DNA from: Bacteroidia bacterium
GTDB taxonomy: Bacteria > Bacteroidota > Bacteroidia > Flavobacteriales > Flavobacteriaceae
NCBI GenBank assembly: GCA_030427585.1
Contig: JAUIBW010000008.1
Span: forward strand, 69,831 to 133,830
Length of the DNA: 64,000 nt
Direction of reading: 5' to 3'
The number at the start of each line of letters is the position of its first letter. Position 1 is the first letter of the stretch. The position numbers and the translations under genes were made by a program. A model generated the notes under the pieces. That model did no database searches. It was not told where the DNA came from and saw only the letters and a program-made list of their open reading frames with translations. Below are positions 42,585-52,386 of the stretch, one piece after another.

Positions 42585-43927
42585 CTGTCAAAAGTTAGTC
42601 GTTGTGCGTGTCGCACATCATAGAATTTAAAGTTTTTATATACCAAACTTCCATTAACAAAAGTATGTGTAATTCTCGATCTAAAGGTAGTGCCTTCAAA
42701 AGGTGACCATCCACATTTATATGTAATATTATCTTTATTTACTGTCCAGGGTGCATTTATATCAACTAATACAGCATCTGCATAATACCCTTCTTTTATA
42801 AAACCTCTTTTCTCGATCTGAAATAATATCGCTGGATTATGACACATTTTTTCAACAATCTTTTCTAAGCTTATTTTATCCTGGTGGTAAAATTCTAACA
42901 TAGCAGGAAGTGCGTGCTGCACCAATGGGCCTCCAGATGGTGCTTTGGTATATACATTATCTTTTTCCTCTTTAGTATGCGGAGCATGATCTGTAGCAAT
43001 TACATCTATTTTATCCTTTAGCAATGCTGCAAATAGTGCATCCCTGTCTTTTACAGTTTTTACAGCAGGATTCCACTTAATTAATGTTCCTTTTTCTTCA
43101 TAATCTGCATCAGAAAACCACAAGTGATGAATACAAACTTCGGCTGTTATTTTCTTTTCCTTAAGCGGAATTTTATTGGTAAACAGTTCTAATTCCTTTG
43201 CTGTAGAAAGATGAAAAACATGTAATCGTGCTCCCGTTTTTTTAGCCAGTGCTATCGCTTGTGACGAAGATAAATAACACGCTTTTTCACTTCTTATAAT
43301 AGGATGATATTTTACAGGAATATCGTCACCATACTCTGCCTTATATTTTGCAGTATTATTCTTAATCGTTTCTTCATCTTCACAATGCACCGCGATTAAC
43401 AAGTCTGTAGATGAGAATATTTTTTCTAATACTTCTGGATTATCGACCAGCATATTTCCTGTAGATGATCCCAGAAAAAGTTTAAGTGCCGCCACTTTTT
43501 TAGGATCTACTTTCAGAATTTCTTCTAAATTATCGTTTGTGCCTCCAAACATAAAAGAATAATTCGCATAGCTTGTTTTTGCAGCAATTTCAAACTTTTC
43601 TTCGAGTTTTTCTATTGTTGTTGTTTGCGGTACAGTATTAGGCATTTCTATAAAAGAAGTAATACCACCGGCTATAGCAGCCCTAGACTCAGTTTCTATA
43701 GTTGCTTTATGTGTTAATCCAGGTTCTCTAAAATGCACCTGATCATCAATAACCCCAGGTAATAGGTATTTGCCTTCGGCATCAAAAATGTGCACATCTG
43801 GTGATTTTGCACTTATCTGCGGTGCAATTTCTTTAAAAATACCATTTTCTATATATACGTCTCCATTAAAAACCTGCCCTTCATTAACTATGTTAGCATT
43901 TTTAATAAGCACATTATCCATAATCAT
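42581..43927 (-). CDS. pyrC: Dihydroorotase
   Basis: 448 residues. Cyclic amidohydrolase fold: LLPGVIDDQVHFREPGLTHKATI, the lysine-bearing ALKLFLGSSTG, HVFHLSTAKE, EVCIHHL, and DHAPHTKEEK with the catalytic Asp. It makes dihydroorotate for pyrimidine synthesis. The first metal-binding H-x-H reads Q63-V-H65, so one His ligand is Gln. I believe this is shared by Bacteroidota homologues. Overlaps its neighbours on both sides by 4 bp, so it is in a tight operon. Confidence 0.9.
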   Translation of the reverse strand: MIMDNVLIKNANIVNEGQVFNGDVYIENGIFKEIAPQISAKSPDVHIFDAEGKYLLPGVIDDQVHFREPGLTHKATIETESRAAIAGGITSFIEMPNTVPQTTTIEKLEEKFEIAAKTSYANYSFMFGGTNDNLEEILKVDPKKVAALKLFLGSSTGNMLVDNPEVLEKIFSSTDLLIAVHCEDEETIKNNTAKYKAEYGDDIPVKYHPIIRSEKACYLSSSQAIALAKKTGARLHVFHLSTAKELELFTNKIPLKEKKITAEVCIHHLWFSDADYEEKGTLIKWNPAVKTVKDRDALFAALLKDKIDVIATDHAPHTKEEKDNVYTKAPSGGPLVQHALPAMLEFYHQDKISLEKIVEKMCHNPAILFQIEKRGFIKEGYYADAVLVDINAPWTVNKDNITYKCGWSPFEGTTFRSRITHTFVNGSLVYKNFKFYDVRHAQRLTFDR

Positions 43928-44655
43928 ATTTCGTAGCGATTAAATAAGCTGTTAAATTTCATTTTTATAACACCAAAAACAGCTTCAGAAATAATTCCTT
44001 TGCTCATTTTTGATGTTCCCTTGGTTCTATCGGTAAAGATTACAGGGATTTCTTTTATTTTAAATTTTAATAAATATGCCTTAAATTTCATCTCTATTTG
44101 AAAGGCATATCCCACAAATCGAATTTTTTTAAGATTTATTTTTTCTAATACCTCTCTTTTATAACAGACAAATCCTGCAGTTGTGTCATGAATATCCATT
44201 CCTGTTATAAATCGAACATATTTTGAAGCTCCCCAGGATAATAAAACTCTACTCATTGGCCAGTTCACCACATTTACTCCTGTCACGTATCTAGACCCAA
44301 TAGCAACCTGAGAAGATCCTTTTGCACAAGCATTATACAACCGTATAAGATCGTTAGGATTATGAGAAAAATCTGCATCCATTTCAAAAATATACTCATA
44401 AGATCGTTCTAAGGCCCATTCGAAACCAGTAATATATGCTGTACCTAAACCTAATTTCCCTGCTCGTTCTATTAAGAAAAGAGACTCTGGATATTCTAAC
44501 TGTAACTCCTTTATCTTATCTGCAGTTCCATCTTGAGAATTATCATCTACAATAAGAATATGGAAATCACGCTGAAGCGAAAGCACATTTTTAATGATAC
44601 GCTCCACATTTTCAATTTCATTATAGGTAGGGATTATAACTAAGGCATCCACCAT
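43924..44655 (-). CDS. GT2 polyprenol monophosphomannose synthase-like
   Basis: 243 residues. GT-A fold with VIIPTYNEIENVERII, VDDNSQDGTADKI (D-D-x-S) and FEMDADFSHNP (D-x-D), then SRYVTGVNVVNWPMSRVLLSWGAS. Resembles single-domain dolichol-phosphate mannosyltransferases that charge polyprenyl phosphate with a sugar for export. First gene of the GT2-pyrC-DUF4296 operon. Confidence 0.88.
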   Translation of the reverse strand: MVDALVIIPTYNEIENVERIIKNVLSLQRDFHILIVDDNSQDGTADKIKELQLEYPESLFLIERAGKLGLGTAYITGFEWALERSYEYIFEMDADFSHNPNDLIRLYNACAKGSSQVAIGSRYVTGVNVVNWPMSRVLLSWGASKYVRFITGMDIHDTTAGFVCYKREVLEKINLKKIRFVGYAFQIEMKFKAYLLKFKIKEIPVIFTDRTKGTSKMSKGIISEAVFGVIKMKFNSLFNRYEI

Positions 44656-44728
44656 CTAAGCTATTTTTCAGGCAAATATAACTAAATAATTACTAGTTAT
44701 TTTCTTGTTTTTATGAGTTAATTGATCG

Positions 44729-44736
44729 TAATTTTG
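44729..44736 (+). promoter_or_regulatory. TAnnTTTG promoter element for DUF4271-hemD
   Basis: TAATTTTG lies only 16 bp upstream of the ATG at 44752. This puts transcription start after the alternative upstream start codon and so fixes the DUF4271 start. Confidence 0.5.
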
Positions 44737-44751
44737 ACCCCAGAACAGAAT

Positions 44752-45405
44752 ATGGAATTTATTTTACGAGAAATAACATCAACAAACTGGCTTACTATCA
44801 TAATCACAGTATGCCTGATGCTGCTAGCTGCGGCCAAAGGAGTGAATATGCTTCGCTTTGCTGATTTCATGATGCTTTTTAGTAACAGTAAATATATTAT
44901 ATCCTATCAAAAGTTAAATAAGCTTTCTTCTTTATTTAATGCGATCTTATTATTGTTTCAGGTCGTTTCGGTATCCTTATTTCTATATTTGTGTTTTGGT
45001 GTATTTGATTGGCAAGTTGTGCCTAATCAGATTACATTATATTTTAAGATTGCAATCATATATACAGTTATCGTTATTTGTAAATTACTTATAGAAAAAA
45101 TAGTTGCAACTATTTTTTCTATTGACTCTATAATTGATGAGTATTTATTTTACAAAGTATCATACCGTAATTTTATGGGAGTCATACTGTTACCTATTAA
45201 TATTGTATTTATTTATGTTTTGCAACCTTCTAAAATTGCATTTACAATACTTCTAATTTTATTAATTATTCTCAATACAATCATGCTCGTTTCTTTTTAT
45301 AAGAAAAACGAAAATATTATTTTGAACCACTTATTTTATTTTATTTTGTATCTTTGCGCACTTGAAATCGCACCCTATTTTATACTGTATAAGCTTATTA
45401 GTTAA
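44752..45405 (+). CDS. DUF4271 membrane protein
   Basis: 217 residues from the ATG at 44752. Six or seven hydrophobic segments; the N-terminal TIIITVCLMLLAAAKGVNMLRFADFMML and central YKVSYRNFMGVILLPINIVFIY fit DUF4271, a Bacteroidota family found next to hemD. Function unknown; the fixed linkage to uroporphyrinogen synthase suggests an envelope role near haem synthesis, but this is context only. Confidence 0.85.
   Translation: MEFILREITSTNWLTIIITVCLMLLAAAKGVNMLRFADFMMLFSNSKYIISYQKLNKLSSLFNAILLLFQVVSVSLFLYLCFGVFDWQVVPNQITLYFKIAIIYTVIVICKLLIEKIVATIFSIDSIIDEYLFYKVSYRNFMGVILLPINIVFIYVLQPSKIAFTILLILLIILNTIMLVSFYKKNENIILNHLFYFILYLCALEIAPYFILYKLIS
45349..45356 (+). promoter_or_regulatory. TAnnTTTG promoter element within the 3' end of DUF4271
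   Basis: TATCTTTG lies 84 bp before the hemD ATG and inside the upstream coding region, so hemD may have its own promoter. Confidence 0.45.
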
Positions 45406-45439
45406 TTAGTAGGATCTTTACAAAAAAGAAAGAAAATAT

Positions 45440-46186
45440 ATGAAAGTGAAGACAATTTTGGTTTCACAGCCGGAGCCTAAAGTGGAAAATTCACCTTATT
45501 TTGATTTAGAAGAAAAGGAAAAAGTAAAAATTGACTTTATCCCCTTCATTCATGTAGAGGGAGTTGACTCAAAAGAAGTAAGGTTACAAAAAGTAGATTT
45601 ATCATTATATACTGCTATTATCCTTACCAGCCGTAACTCTGTTGATCATTTCTTTAGAATAGCAGACGAAATGCGTTATAAAGTACCTGACACACTCAAG
45701 TATTTTTGTCAAAGTGAAGCCGTAGCGTATTATTTACAGAAATATGTTGTATATCGAAAGAGAAAGATATATGTTGGAAAACGCACTTTTCAGGAATTGT
45801 CTCCTTTGATCAAAAAATATAAGACTGAAAAGTTCTTATTACCATCTTCGGATAAGCTGAAACCTGAAATTCCGGAAACTCTAAATGAGTTAAAAGTAGA
45901 ATGGAAACAAGCTGTTTTTTACAGAACTGTAGTAAGTGATCTGTCTGATTTGAGGGATGTATTTTATGATATTTTGGTGTTTTTTAGCCCATCTGGAATA
46001 CAATCTTTATTCGAGAATTTTCCTGATTTCAAACAAAACGATACTAGAATTGCTGTGTTTGGAAACTCAACAGTTAAAGCAGCCAAAGAGCACAACCTGG
46101 TTGTTAACATTCAGGCACCGACTCCAGAGACGCCATCGATGACAATGGCGCTTCAAAAATATATTAAAGAAGTAAATAAGAAATAA
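45440..46186 (+). CDS. hemD: Uroporphyrinogen-III synthase
   Basis: 248 residues. HemD fold with AIILTSRNSVDHFF (T-S-x-N-x-V), FCQSEAVAYYLQKY, KFLLPSSDKLKPEIPETL, VFYRTV and FFSPSGIQSLFENF (S-P-S-G-x). It closes hydroxymethylbilane to uroporphyrinogen III in haem synthesis. Start supported by the SD-like purine run before ATG. No other haem genes are adjacent. Confidence 0.88.
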   Translation: MKVKTILVSQPEPKVENSPYFDLEEKEKVKIDFIPFIHVEGVDSKEVRLQKVDLSLYTAIILTSRNSVDHFFRIADEMRYKVPDTLKYFCQSEAVAYYLQKYVVYRKRKIYVGKRTFQELSPLIKKYKTEKFLLPSSDKLKPEIPETLNELKVEWKQAVFYRTVVSDLSDLRDVFYDILVFFSPSGIQSLFENFPDFKQNDTRIAVFGNSTVKAAKEHNLVVNIQAPTPETPSMTMALQKYIKEVNKK

Positions 46187-46210
46187 ATAGTTTTATTTAT
46201 TCAAAGTATA

Positions 46211-46241
46211 AAAAAAGGGATCGAATATCGATCCCTTTTTT
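46211..46241. terminator. Bidirectional terminator
   Basis: Arms 46211-46224 and 46228-46241 (AAAAAAGGGATCGA/TCGATCCCTTTTTT), loop ATA, between convergent hemD and pckA. Confidence 0.9.
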
Positions 46242-46260
46242 AGTATTATAGTAAAAAATC

Positions 46261-47817
46261 TTATTCAAATTGTTTAAAATTCTTTTTGAAAGAATTTACC
46301 AGTTCTTCAGCCTTAGCATCATAAGCTTCTTTATCTGCCCATGTATTTCTCGGATTCAGAATATCTGAAGGCACGCCAGGGCAGCTTTCTGGCATACTAA
46401 GATTAAAATGTTTATCGGTAACATAGGTTACATCATTAAGTTTGCCTTCTAAAGCTGCATTAATCATTGCACGGGTATATTTCAATTTCATTCGACTCCC
46501 TATACCATATGCTCCACCGGTCCATCCAGTGTTTACCAACCAAACATTAGCTCCTGTTTTTTCGATCTTATCCATTAGCATATTTCCGTACTCTTTAGGG
46601 TGTAATGGCATAAAAGGTGCCCCAAAACAAGCAGAAAAACTCGGTACCGGCTCAGTAACTCCTGCTTCGGTTCCTGCAACCTTAGCTGTATACCCACTAA
46701 TAAAATGATAAGAAGCTTGCTCTTTGGTTAACTTAGAGATAGGAGGCAATACCCCAAAAGCGTCTGCAGTAAGAAAAAAGATATTGGTTACCTTTTTACC
46801 TCTACTGGGCACCTTGATATTTTCTATATGATCAATCGGATAACTTACTCTTGTATTCTGAGTAATACTAGAGTCTGTATAGTCTACAACTCCGTTATCA
46901 TCTATAATTATATTTTCTAATAGTGCTCCCTTTTTAATAGCATTATAAATTTCGGGCTCTTTTTCTGAAGAAAGATCTATTACTTTAGCATAGCATCCTC
47001 CTTCAAAATTAAATACAGTATCTTCTTCTGTCCAGGCATGTTCATCATCCCCTATTAATTTTCTTTTAGGATCTGTAGATAAAGTAGTTTTACCAGTTCC
47101 TGATAATCCAAAAAACAGAGCAGTGTTACCATCTTCTCCTTCATTAGCAGAGCAGTGCATAGGTAAACAGTTACGTTCTACAGGAAGAATAAAATTTAAG
47201 GCAGAGAAAATCCCTTTCTTAATCTCACCTGTATATCCTGTTCCTCCTATTAAAGCTATTTTTTTAGAAAAATTAAGGATTGCAAAATTATGTTGTCGTG
47301 TACCATCTACTTTTGGATCTGCCATAAATCCTGGCGCATTAACGATCAACCAATCGGGATCAAAAGACTCCAATTCTTTTTTTTCTGGCCTTAAAAACAT
47401 GTTATATGCAAACATATTAGACCATGGATATTCATTAAGTACTCGAATATTCAATTTATATTCGGGGTCGGCACATGCATAGCTATCACGTACAAATACT
47501 TCTTTTCCCGAAAGGTAATCTGTTACTTTATCATACAATGCATCAAATGCATCTTGATCAAAAGGAATATTAATATCTCCCCACCACACTTTATCTTGTG
47601 TGATATGATCTTTAACAATAAAACGATCCAAAGGAGATCGCCCAGTAAACTCGCCTGTATTAATTGTTAATGCACCTGATTTAGTAATTTTCCCTTGACC
47701 TTTTCGCACTACTTCTTCCTGAAGATTTTCTGAAGGTAATTGGTAGCGCATTGTAGCATTTTCAATACCGTAATTCTTTAACGAAAACGTTTTCGTAGTT
47801 GGATACAGTGGTTCCAT
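46261..47817 (-). CDS. pckA: ATP-dependent phosphoenolpyruvate carboxykinase
   Basis: 518 residues from the ATG at 47817; the 11 extra upstream codons are not family-like. Motifs: INTGEFTGRSPLDRFIV, MHCSANEG, the kinase loop GLSGTGKTTLSTDP, DDEHAW, FEGGCYAKVIDL and NTGWTGG. It converts oxaloacetate to PEP for gluconeogenesis. Length is typical of the ATP-type enzyme. Confidence 0.95.
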   Translation of the reverse strand: MEPLYPTTKTFSLKNYGIENATMRYQLPSENLQEEVVRKGQGKITKSGALTINTGEFTGRSPLDRFIVKDHITQDKVWWGDINIPFDQDAFDALYDKVTDYLSGKEVFVRDSYACADPEYKLNIRVLNEYPWSNMFAYNMFLRPEKKELESFDPDWLIVNAPGFMADPKVDGTRQHNFAILNFSKKIALIGGTGYTGEIKKGIFSALNFILPVERNCLPMHCSANEGEDGNTALFFGLSGTGKTTLSTDPKRKLIGDDEHAWTEEDTVFNFEGGCYAKVIDLSSEKEPEIYNAIKKGALLENIIIDDNGVVDYTDSSITQNTRVSYPIDHIENIKVPSRGKKVTNIFFLTADAFGVLPPISKLTKEQASYHFISGYTAKVAGTEAGVTEPVPSFSACFGAPFMPLHPKEYGNMLMDKIEKTGANVWLVNTGWTGGAYGIGSRMKLKYTRAMINAALEGKLNDVTYVTDKHFNLSMPESCPGVPSDILNPRNTWADKEAYDAKAEELVNSFKKNFKQFE

Positions 47818-47886
47818 ATATAATATGTTGTGTTTGTTATGTATGTGCAAAATTATAAATAATAATTACACTAACCGATAAAAAAA

Positions 47887-48285
47887 TCACTTAATCTTTA
47901 CCAATGAAATTACGAAAAAACCCCATCCTAGTATCAGCAAAAGACCTCCCAAAGGGGTAATAAAACCAATACTTGACAGAGAAATTCCTAAAACTTCATC
48001 GATCACCAAAAGGTATATTGACCCAGAAAAAAGGGTTATTCCCCCTATGAAAAAGTAAAAAATACGCTTTCTGGTAACCTCTTGTAAAACAGGCATATTC
48101 CCCAAAATAATACAAACGATAGCGTGATACATTTGATATCGCACCCCAGTAGTAAAAGAATTAATACTTTCTGGATCTACTAACTTCTCTAATCCATGAG
48201 CTCCAAAGGCTCCTAATATTACTGCAAGTAATGCCATCACGGCACCGGTAATCAAAATTGTTTTGTTTGCTGATATTTTATTCAT
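47887..48285 (-). CDS. DUF423 membrane protein
   Basis: 132 residues, four membrane segments. Family hallmarks: LGAFGAHGLEKL near the N-terminus, TGVRYQMYHAI, and FSGSIYLLVI with PLGGLLLILGW. Function is not established. Monocistronic on the minus strand upstream of pckA. Confidence 0.9.
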   Translation of the reverse strand: MNKISANKTILITGAVMALLAVILGAFGAHGLEKLVDPESINSFTTGVRYQMYHAIVCIILGNMPVLQEVTRKRIFYFFIGGITLFSGSIYLLVIDEVLGISLSSIGFITPLGGLLLILGWGFFVISLVKIK

Positions 48286-48422
48286 AATTGACTATAACAA
48301 GTATTAAATTTTAAACTTTAGACAAAAATTCTTCAAGAATATAATTAATACGCAGTTATAGAGAACCTAATCTTTACGGTATTTATTACATTCGTATCAA
48401 AGTTATCAAAATATCAGAAGGT

Positions 48423-49793
48423 ATGCGAAAGATCTTAGTTATTGGTGCAGGTAAATCTACTGCGGTTCTCATTAAATATTTTCAGGATAAATCCAGTTCA
48501 GAAAATTTATATATTACTATTGGTGATATTTCTATTGAAAATGCAAAAAAACTAGCTAGTGATCATCATAATACAGAAGCAGTACTTCTGGATGTTTTTG
48601 ATCAAGATTCACGAGAAAAAGCTATTCAAAATGCAGATATTGTAGTATCAATGCTTCCTGCACGTTTTCATATCGAAGTAGCTAAAGATTGCTTGCAGTA
48701 TGGCAAATGTATGGTTACTGCATCATATGTTAGCCCAGAAATGCAAGGACTCGACACAAAAGTTCGCGAAAAAGGACTTGTTTTTATGAATGAGATTGGT
48801 GTAGACCCTGGCATTGATCACATGAGCGCAATGCAGGTCATTGATAGAATTAGAAATCAAGGTGGTAAAATAGTTTTGTTTGAGTCTTTTACAGGTGGTT
48901 TGGTTGCTCCTGAGAGTGATACTAACTTATGGAATTATAAATTTACCTGGAATCCTCGTAATGTGGTTATTGCCGGGCAAGGTGGTGCTGCAGAATTCTT
49001 ACAGGAAGGAACATATAAATATATTCCTTATCATAAATTATTTAGAAGAACAGAGTTTCTAGAAGTCGAAAATTACGGTCGTTTTGAAGCCTATGCAAAT
49101 CGAAACTCTTTAAAATATCAAAGCATCTATGGATTAGATGATATTTTAACTCTATATAGAGGAACTATTAGAAGAGTGGGCTTTTCTAGAGCCTGGAATA
49201 CTTTTGTACAACTAGGAATGACTGCAGATGATTATACTCTCGCAAATTCAGAGAACATGAGTTATCGTGATTTTACAAATTGTTTTCTTGCCTATTCTCC
49301 TTCAGATTCGGTAGAGCTGAAACTTCGTCACTATCTTAAGATAGATCAAGATGATATTATGTGGGACAAACTTCTTGAGCTTGATCTTTTTAACCCCGAT
49401 AAAAAAATAGGCATCCCTAATGCTACTCCAGCGCAGATTCTTCAGAAAATATTGATGGATAACTGGACTTTGGATGAAGGAGATAAAGACATGATCGTGA
49501 TGTATCATAAGTTTGGTTATGAAATTAACGGCAAACATAAACAGATAGATGCTACTATGGTAAGTATTGGCAAAGATCAAACGTACACGGCAATGGCAAG
49601 AACTGTAGGTTTGCCAGTCGCAATGGCTACATTACGTATTCTTAATAAACAGATCACTACTCCGGGAGTACAGATTCCTATTCAGGAAGAGGTATATACT
49701 CCTATTCTCAAAGAACTTGAAGAGTATGGTATCGTATTTAAGGAAAAAGAATGCGATTATCTTGGCTATAATCCCGATGGTGTAAAAGGATAA
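48423..49793 (+). CDS. Saccharopine dehydrogenase-family protein
   Basis: 456 residues. N-terminal Rossmann domain with ILVIGAGKSTAVLIKYF, then IVVSMLPARFHIEVAKDCL, MNEIGVDPGIDHMSA (the E-x-G-x-D-P-G-x-D-H-M block of saccharopine dehydrogenases) and a substrate domain. It probably oxidises saccharopine to glutamate and an aldehyde in lysine breakdown; in Bacteroidota an Lrp-type regulator often lies beside it, as here at 49941. Confidence 0.88.
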   Translation: MRKILVIGAGKSTAVLIKYFQDKSSSENLYITIGDISIENAKKLASDHHNTEAVLLDVFDQDSREKAIQNADIVVSMLPARFHIEVAKDCLQYGKCMVTASYVSPEMQGLDTKVREKGLVFMNEIGVDPGIDHMSAMQVIDRIRNQGGKIVLFESFTGGLVAPESDTNLWNYKFTWNPRNVVIAGQGGAAEFLQEGTYKYIPYHKLFRRTEFLEVENYGRFEAYANRNSLKYQSIYGLDDILTLYRGTIRRVGFSRAWNTFVQLGMTADDYTLANSENMSYRDFTNCFLAYSPSDSVELKLRHYLKIDQDDIMWDKLLELDLFNPDKKIGIPNATPAQILQKILMDNWTLDEGDKDMIVMYHKFGYEINGKHKQIDATMVSIGKDQTYTAMARTVGLPVAMATLRILNKQITTPGVQIPIQEEVYTPILKELEEYGIVFKEKECDYLGYNPDGVKG

Positions 49794-49830
49794 ATTGAAT
49801 TAAAAAGCATCTGTTTTTTTAATTCAATTT
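49792..49830 (+). terminator. Terminator after the saccharopine dehydrogenase gene
   Basis: Arms 49792-49806 and 49816-49830 (AAATTGAATTAAAAA with its complement), overlapping the stop codon. AT-rich stem, so moderately strong. Confidence 0.6.
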
Positions 49831-49940
49831 AGAATCCATTAAGCGGTTAATTGATCTAATTTTTCAATAATTTCTATTTTTATATTTCAATTACAAACCA
49901 TTAATTGTATTTTTAGTTAATAATTGCAATTTCACACCTT

Positions 49941-50411
49941 ATGAAAGGTCAAAACAATACCTTAAAAATTGATGGTATCGATAAAGAAATTTTACGTAAT
50001 CTTATGGAAGATGCCCGAAGACCAATTCTTGAAATCGCCAGAAAAGTAGGAATATCAGGAGCTGCAATCCATCAAAGGCTTCGTAAATTAGAAGCTTCTG
50101 GGCTTATTGCCGGATCAAAGTTTATTATCGACCCCAAAGTACTGGGATATAAAACAATGGCTTTTGTAGGTGTGTACCTCGACAAAGCAGTAAGTAACCC
50201 AAAAGCAGTAAAACAATTACGAGATATCCCAGAGGTAATCGAATGTCATTACACTACAGGAAATTGGTCTATTTTTATTAAAATACTGTGTAGAGATAAT
50301 GAACATTTAATGGTTGTATTAAATAAAAATATTCAAGCTATTGAAGGCGTATCCCGTACAGAGACTTTTATATCATTAGACCAACAAATCGATAGACAGA
50401 TTAAGATATAG
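49941..50411 (+). CDS. Lrp/AsnC-family transcriptional regulator
   Basis: 156 residues. N-terminal helix-turn-helix (DGIDKEILRNLMEDARRPILEIARKVGISGAAIHQRLRKLEASG, partly quoted) and C-terminal RAM ligand-binding domain (MAFVGVYLDKAVS, VIECHYTTGNWSIFIKILC). It probably senses an amino acid. It lies between the saccharopine dehydrogenase and the alanine dehydrogenase genes, either of which could be a target. Confidence 0.92.
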   Translation: MKGQNNTLKIDGIDKEILRNLMEDARRPILEIARKVGISGAAIHQRLRKLEASGLIAGSKFIIDPKVLGYKTMAFVGVYLDKAVSNPKAVKQLRDIPEVIECHYTTGNWSIFIKILCRDNEHLMVVLNKNIQAIEGVSRTETFISLDQQIDRQIKI

Positions 50412-50467
50412 GCTTAAGAGTTCTATACCCTAATCTGAATATTATCAAAAATATAATCTAAGTTATT

Positions 50468-51160
50468 TTAATCCCTTCTACCCATAAAGATAGAGATAAA
50501 ATACAGTAAGGTCGCCAAAGAACCTAGAGCAGCAACTACATAAGTACGTGCAGCCCATTTTAATGCATCTTTAGCACCTGCATGTTCTTGTGCAGTAAGC
50601 ATTTTATTATTTTCTAACCACGCTAATGCTCTATTACTAGCATCATATTCTACAGGAAGTGTAATAAATGCGAATAATGTAGTTACAGCAAATAGTATGA
50701 TCCCAATCAGAAAAATAGTATTTCCAAAAATCATTCCTGATGCCGAAAGAACAAGTCCTCCCATAATCACAAGATTAGAGAGCTTACTTGCGATTCCTAC
50801 CGCAGGTACAATCTTTGATCTCATGGTTAACCAACTATACGACGTGGCATGTTGTACTGCATGTCCACATTCATGGGCAGCAACTGCCGCTGCCGCTGCA
50901 TTCCGTTGATTATATACCCCTTCACTTAAATTTACTGTCTTATTTAATGGATTATAATGATCTGTAAGCATTCCGGCAGTAGAAACTACCTGTACATCAC
51001 GAATCCCGTTATCCTGTAGCATTTTCATAGCAATTTCTGCACCACTCATGCCGTTTTGCAATCTGATATTAGAATATTTCTTGAATTTACTTTTAAGTTT
51101 ATTGCTTACATAGGTACTCACCAAGAATATGACTCCCGCAATAATATAATACCCCATCAT
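50468..51160 (-). CDS. YugP-type neutral zinc metallopeptidase
   Basis: 230 residues. N-terminal membrane anchor (YYIIAGVIFLVSTYVS), then the zinc motif AAHECGHAVQHA (HExxH) and two or three C-terminal membrane segments. MSGAEIAMKMLQDNGIRDVQV and LTDHYNPLNKTVNLSEGVY are typical of the Zn_peptidase_2 family. Probably a membrane protease with an unknown substrate. Confidence 0.9.
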   Translation of the reverse strand: MMGYYIIAGVIFLVSTYVSNKLKSKFKKYSNIRLQNGMSGAEIAMKMLQDNGIRDVQVVSTAGMLTDHYNPLNKTVNLSEGVYNQRNAAAAAVAAHECGHAVQHATSYSWLTMRSKIVPAVGIASKLSNLVIMGGLVLSASGMIFGNTIFLIGIILFAVTTLFAFITLPVEYDASNRALAWLENNKMLTAQEHAGAKDALKWAARTYVVAALGSLATLLYFISIFMGRRD

Positions 51161-51206
51161 AACTATTTACTTTTTTTATTGTAATTAAACTCGGAATATA
51201 AAATAC

Positions 51207-51235
51207 AAAAACCTCGCCATAATAACGAGGTTTTT
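51207..51235 (-). terminator. Terminator of the alanine dehydrogenase gene
   Basis: Arms 51207-51216 and 51226-51235 (AAAAACCTCG/CGAGGTTTTT) with a 9-nt loop, 35 bp past the stop. Confidence 0.85.
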
Positions 51236-51270
51236 GATTAAATAAACTTGAGTTAGCCAATAAATCGAGT

Positions 51271-52386
51271 TTAATTCAAATATGCATTTACATCTTTTAA
51301 AGGAAGATTAAAAGCTTCTGATATCGCAGGGTATACAACATCGCCATTAATCACGTTTAGTCCTTTTTTAAGTGGTTCATTTTCATTACAAGCTTTTTTC
51401 CAGCCTTTATTTGCCAATTGTACTGCATATGGCAAAGTGACATTAGTTAATGCCAAAGTTGACGTATATGGCACAGCTCCTGGCATATTTGCAACAGAAT
51501 AATGCACTACATCATCAATAATATATACCGGATCCTGATGAGTTGTTGGTTTTGTTGTTTCAAAACAACCTCCCTGATCTACTGCTACATCTACAACCAC
51601 AGTTCCTGGTCTCATTTCTTTAAGCATATCTCGAGTAATTAATTTTGGTGCTTTGGCACCTGGTATTAACACTCCGCCGATAATTAAATCAGCATCTTTT
51701 ATATGTTTACGAATATTATATTCGTTAGAAAATTCTGTTTTCACATTTGCCGCCATTACATCATCTAAGTAACGTAATCTCTTCATACTGATATCCAAAA
51801 TCGTTACATCGGCTCCCATTCCTGCAGCCATTTTAGCAGCTTGAGTTCCTACTACGCCTCCGCCAAGTACTAATACTTTTGCTGGCGGAACACCAGGAAC
51901 ACCCCCAAGAAGAACTCCTCTTCCTTTTAATGGCTTTTCTAAAAACTTAGCTCCTTGTTGGATAGACATACGCCCTGCTACTTCACTCATCGGAGTTAAT
52001 AGTGGTAAGCTACGATCAGGATCTTCGACTGTTTCATACGAAACACAAACCGAACCACTTGCAATCATTGCATTCGTTAATTCTTCTCCCGAGGCAAAAT
52101 GAAAGTACGTAAATACTAACTGATCCTTTTTGATCAATTTATATTCTGGTTCAATAGGTTCCTTGACCTTAATAATCATTTCGGCAATACTATATACCTC
52201 TTCTATAGTAGGCAAAATTTTAGCACCTGCTTTGATATATTCTTCATCTTCAAAACCACTTTGAAGACCAGCATTCTGCTGTATGAAAACAGTATGACCA
52301 TGTCTAACAAGCTCCATAGTCCCGGCAGGCGTTACACCTACTCTGTTCTCGTTATTTTTGATTTCTTTGGGAACACCAATTACCAT
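51271..52386 (-). CDS. ald: Alanine dehydrogenase
   Basis: 371 residues from the ATG at 52386 (MVIGVPKEIKNNENRVGVTP); the 16 extra codons upstream do not belong to the family. Motifs: H-T-V-F-I-Q-x-x-A-G, VKVKEP region (IIKVKEPIEPEY), the NAD loop LGGGVVGTQAAKMAAGMGADV, and NMPGAVPYTSTLALTN. It interconverts alanine and pyruvate with NAD. Length is normal. Confidence 0.93.
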   Translation of the reverse strand: MVIGVPKEIKNNENRVGVTPAGTMELVRHGHTVFIQQNAGLQSGFEDEEYIKAGAKILPTIEEVYSIAEMIIKVKEPIEPEYKLIKKDQLVFTYFHFASGEELTNAMIASGSVCVSYETVEDPDRSLPLLTPMSEVAGRMSIQQGAKFLEKPLKGRGVLLGGVPGVPPAKVLVLGGGVVGTQAAKMAAGMGADVTILDISMKRLRYLDDVMAANVKTEFSNEYNIRKHIKDADLIIGGVLIPGAKAPKLITRDMLKEMRPGTVVVDVAVDQGGCFETTKPTTHQDPVYIIDDVVHYSVANMPGAVPYTSTLALTNVTLPYAVQLANKGWKKACNENEPLKKGLNVINGDVVYPAISEAFNLPLKDVNAYLN

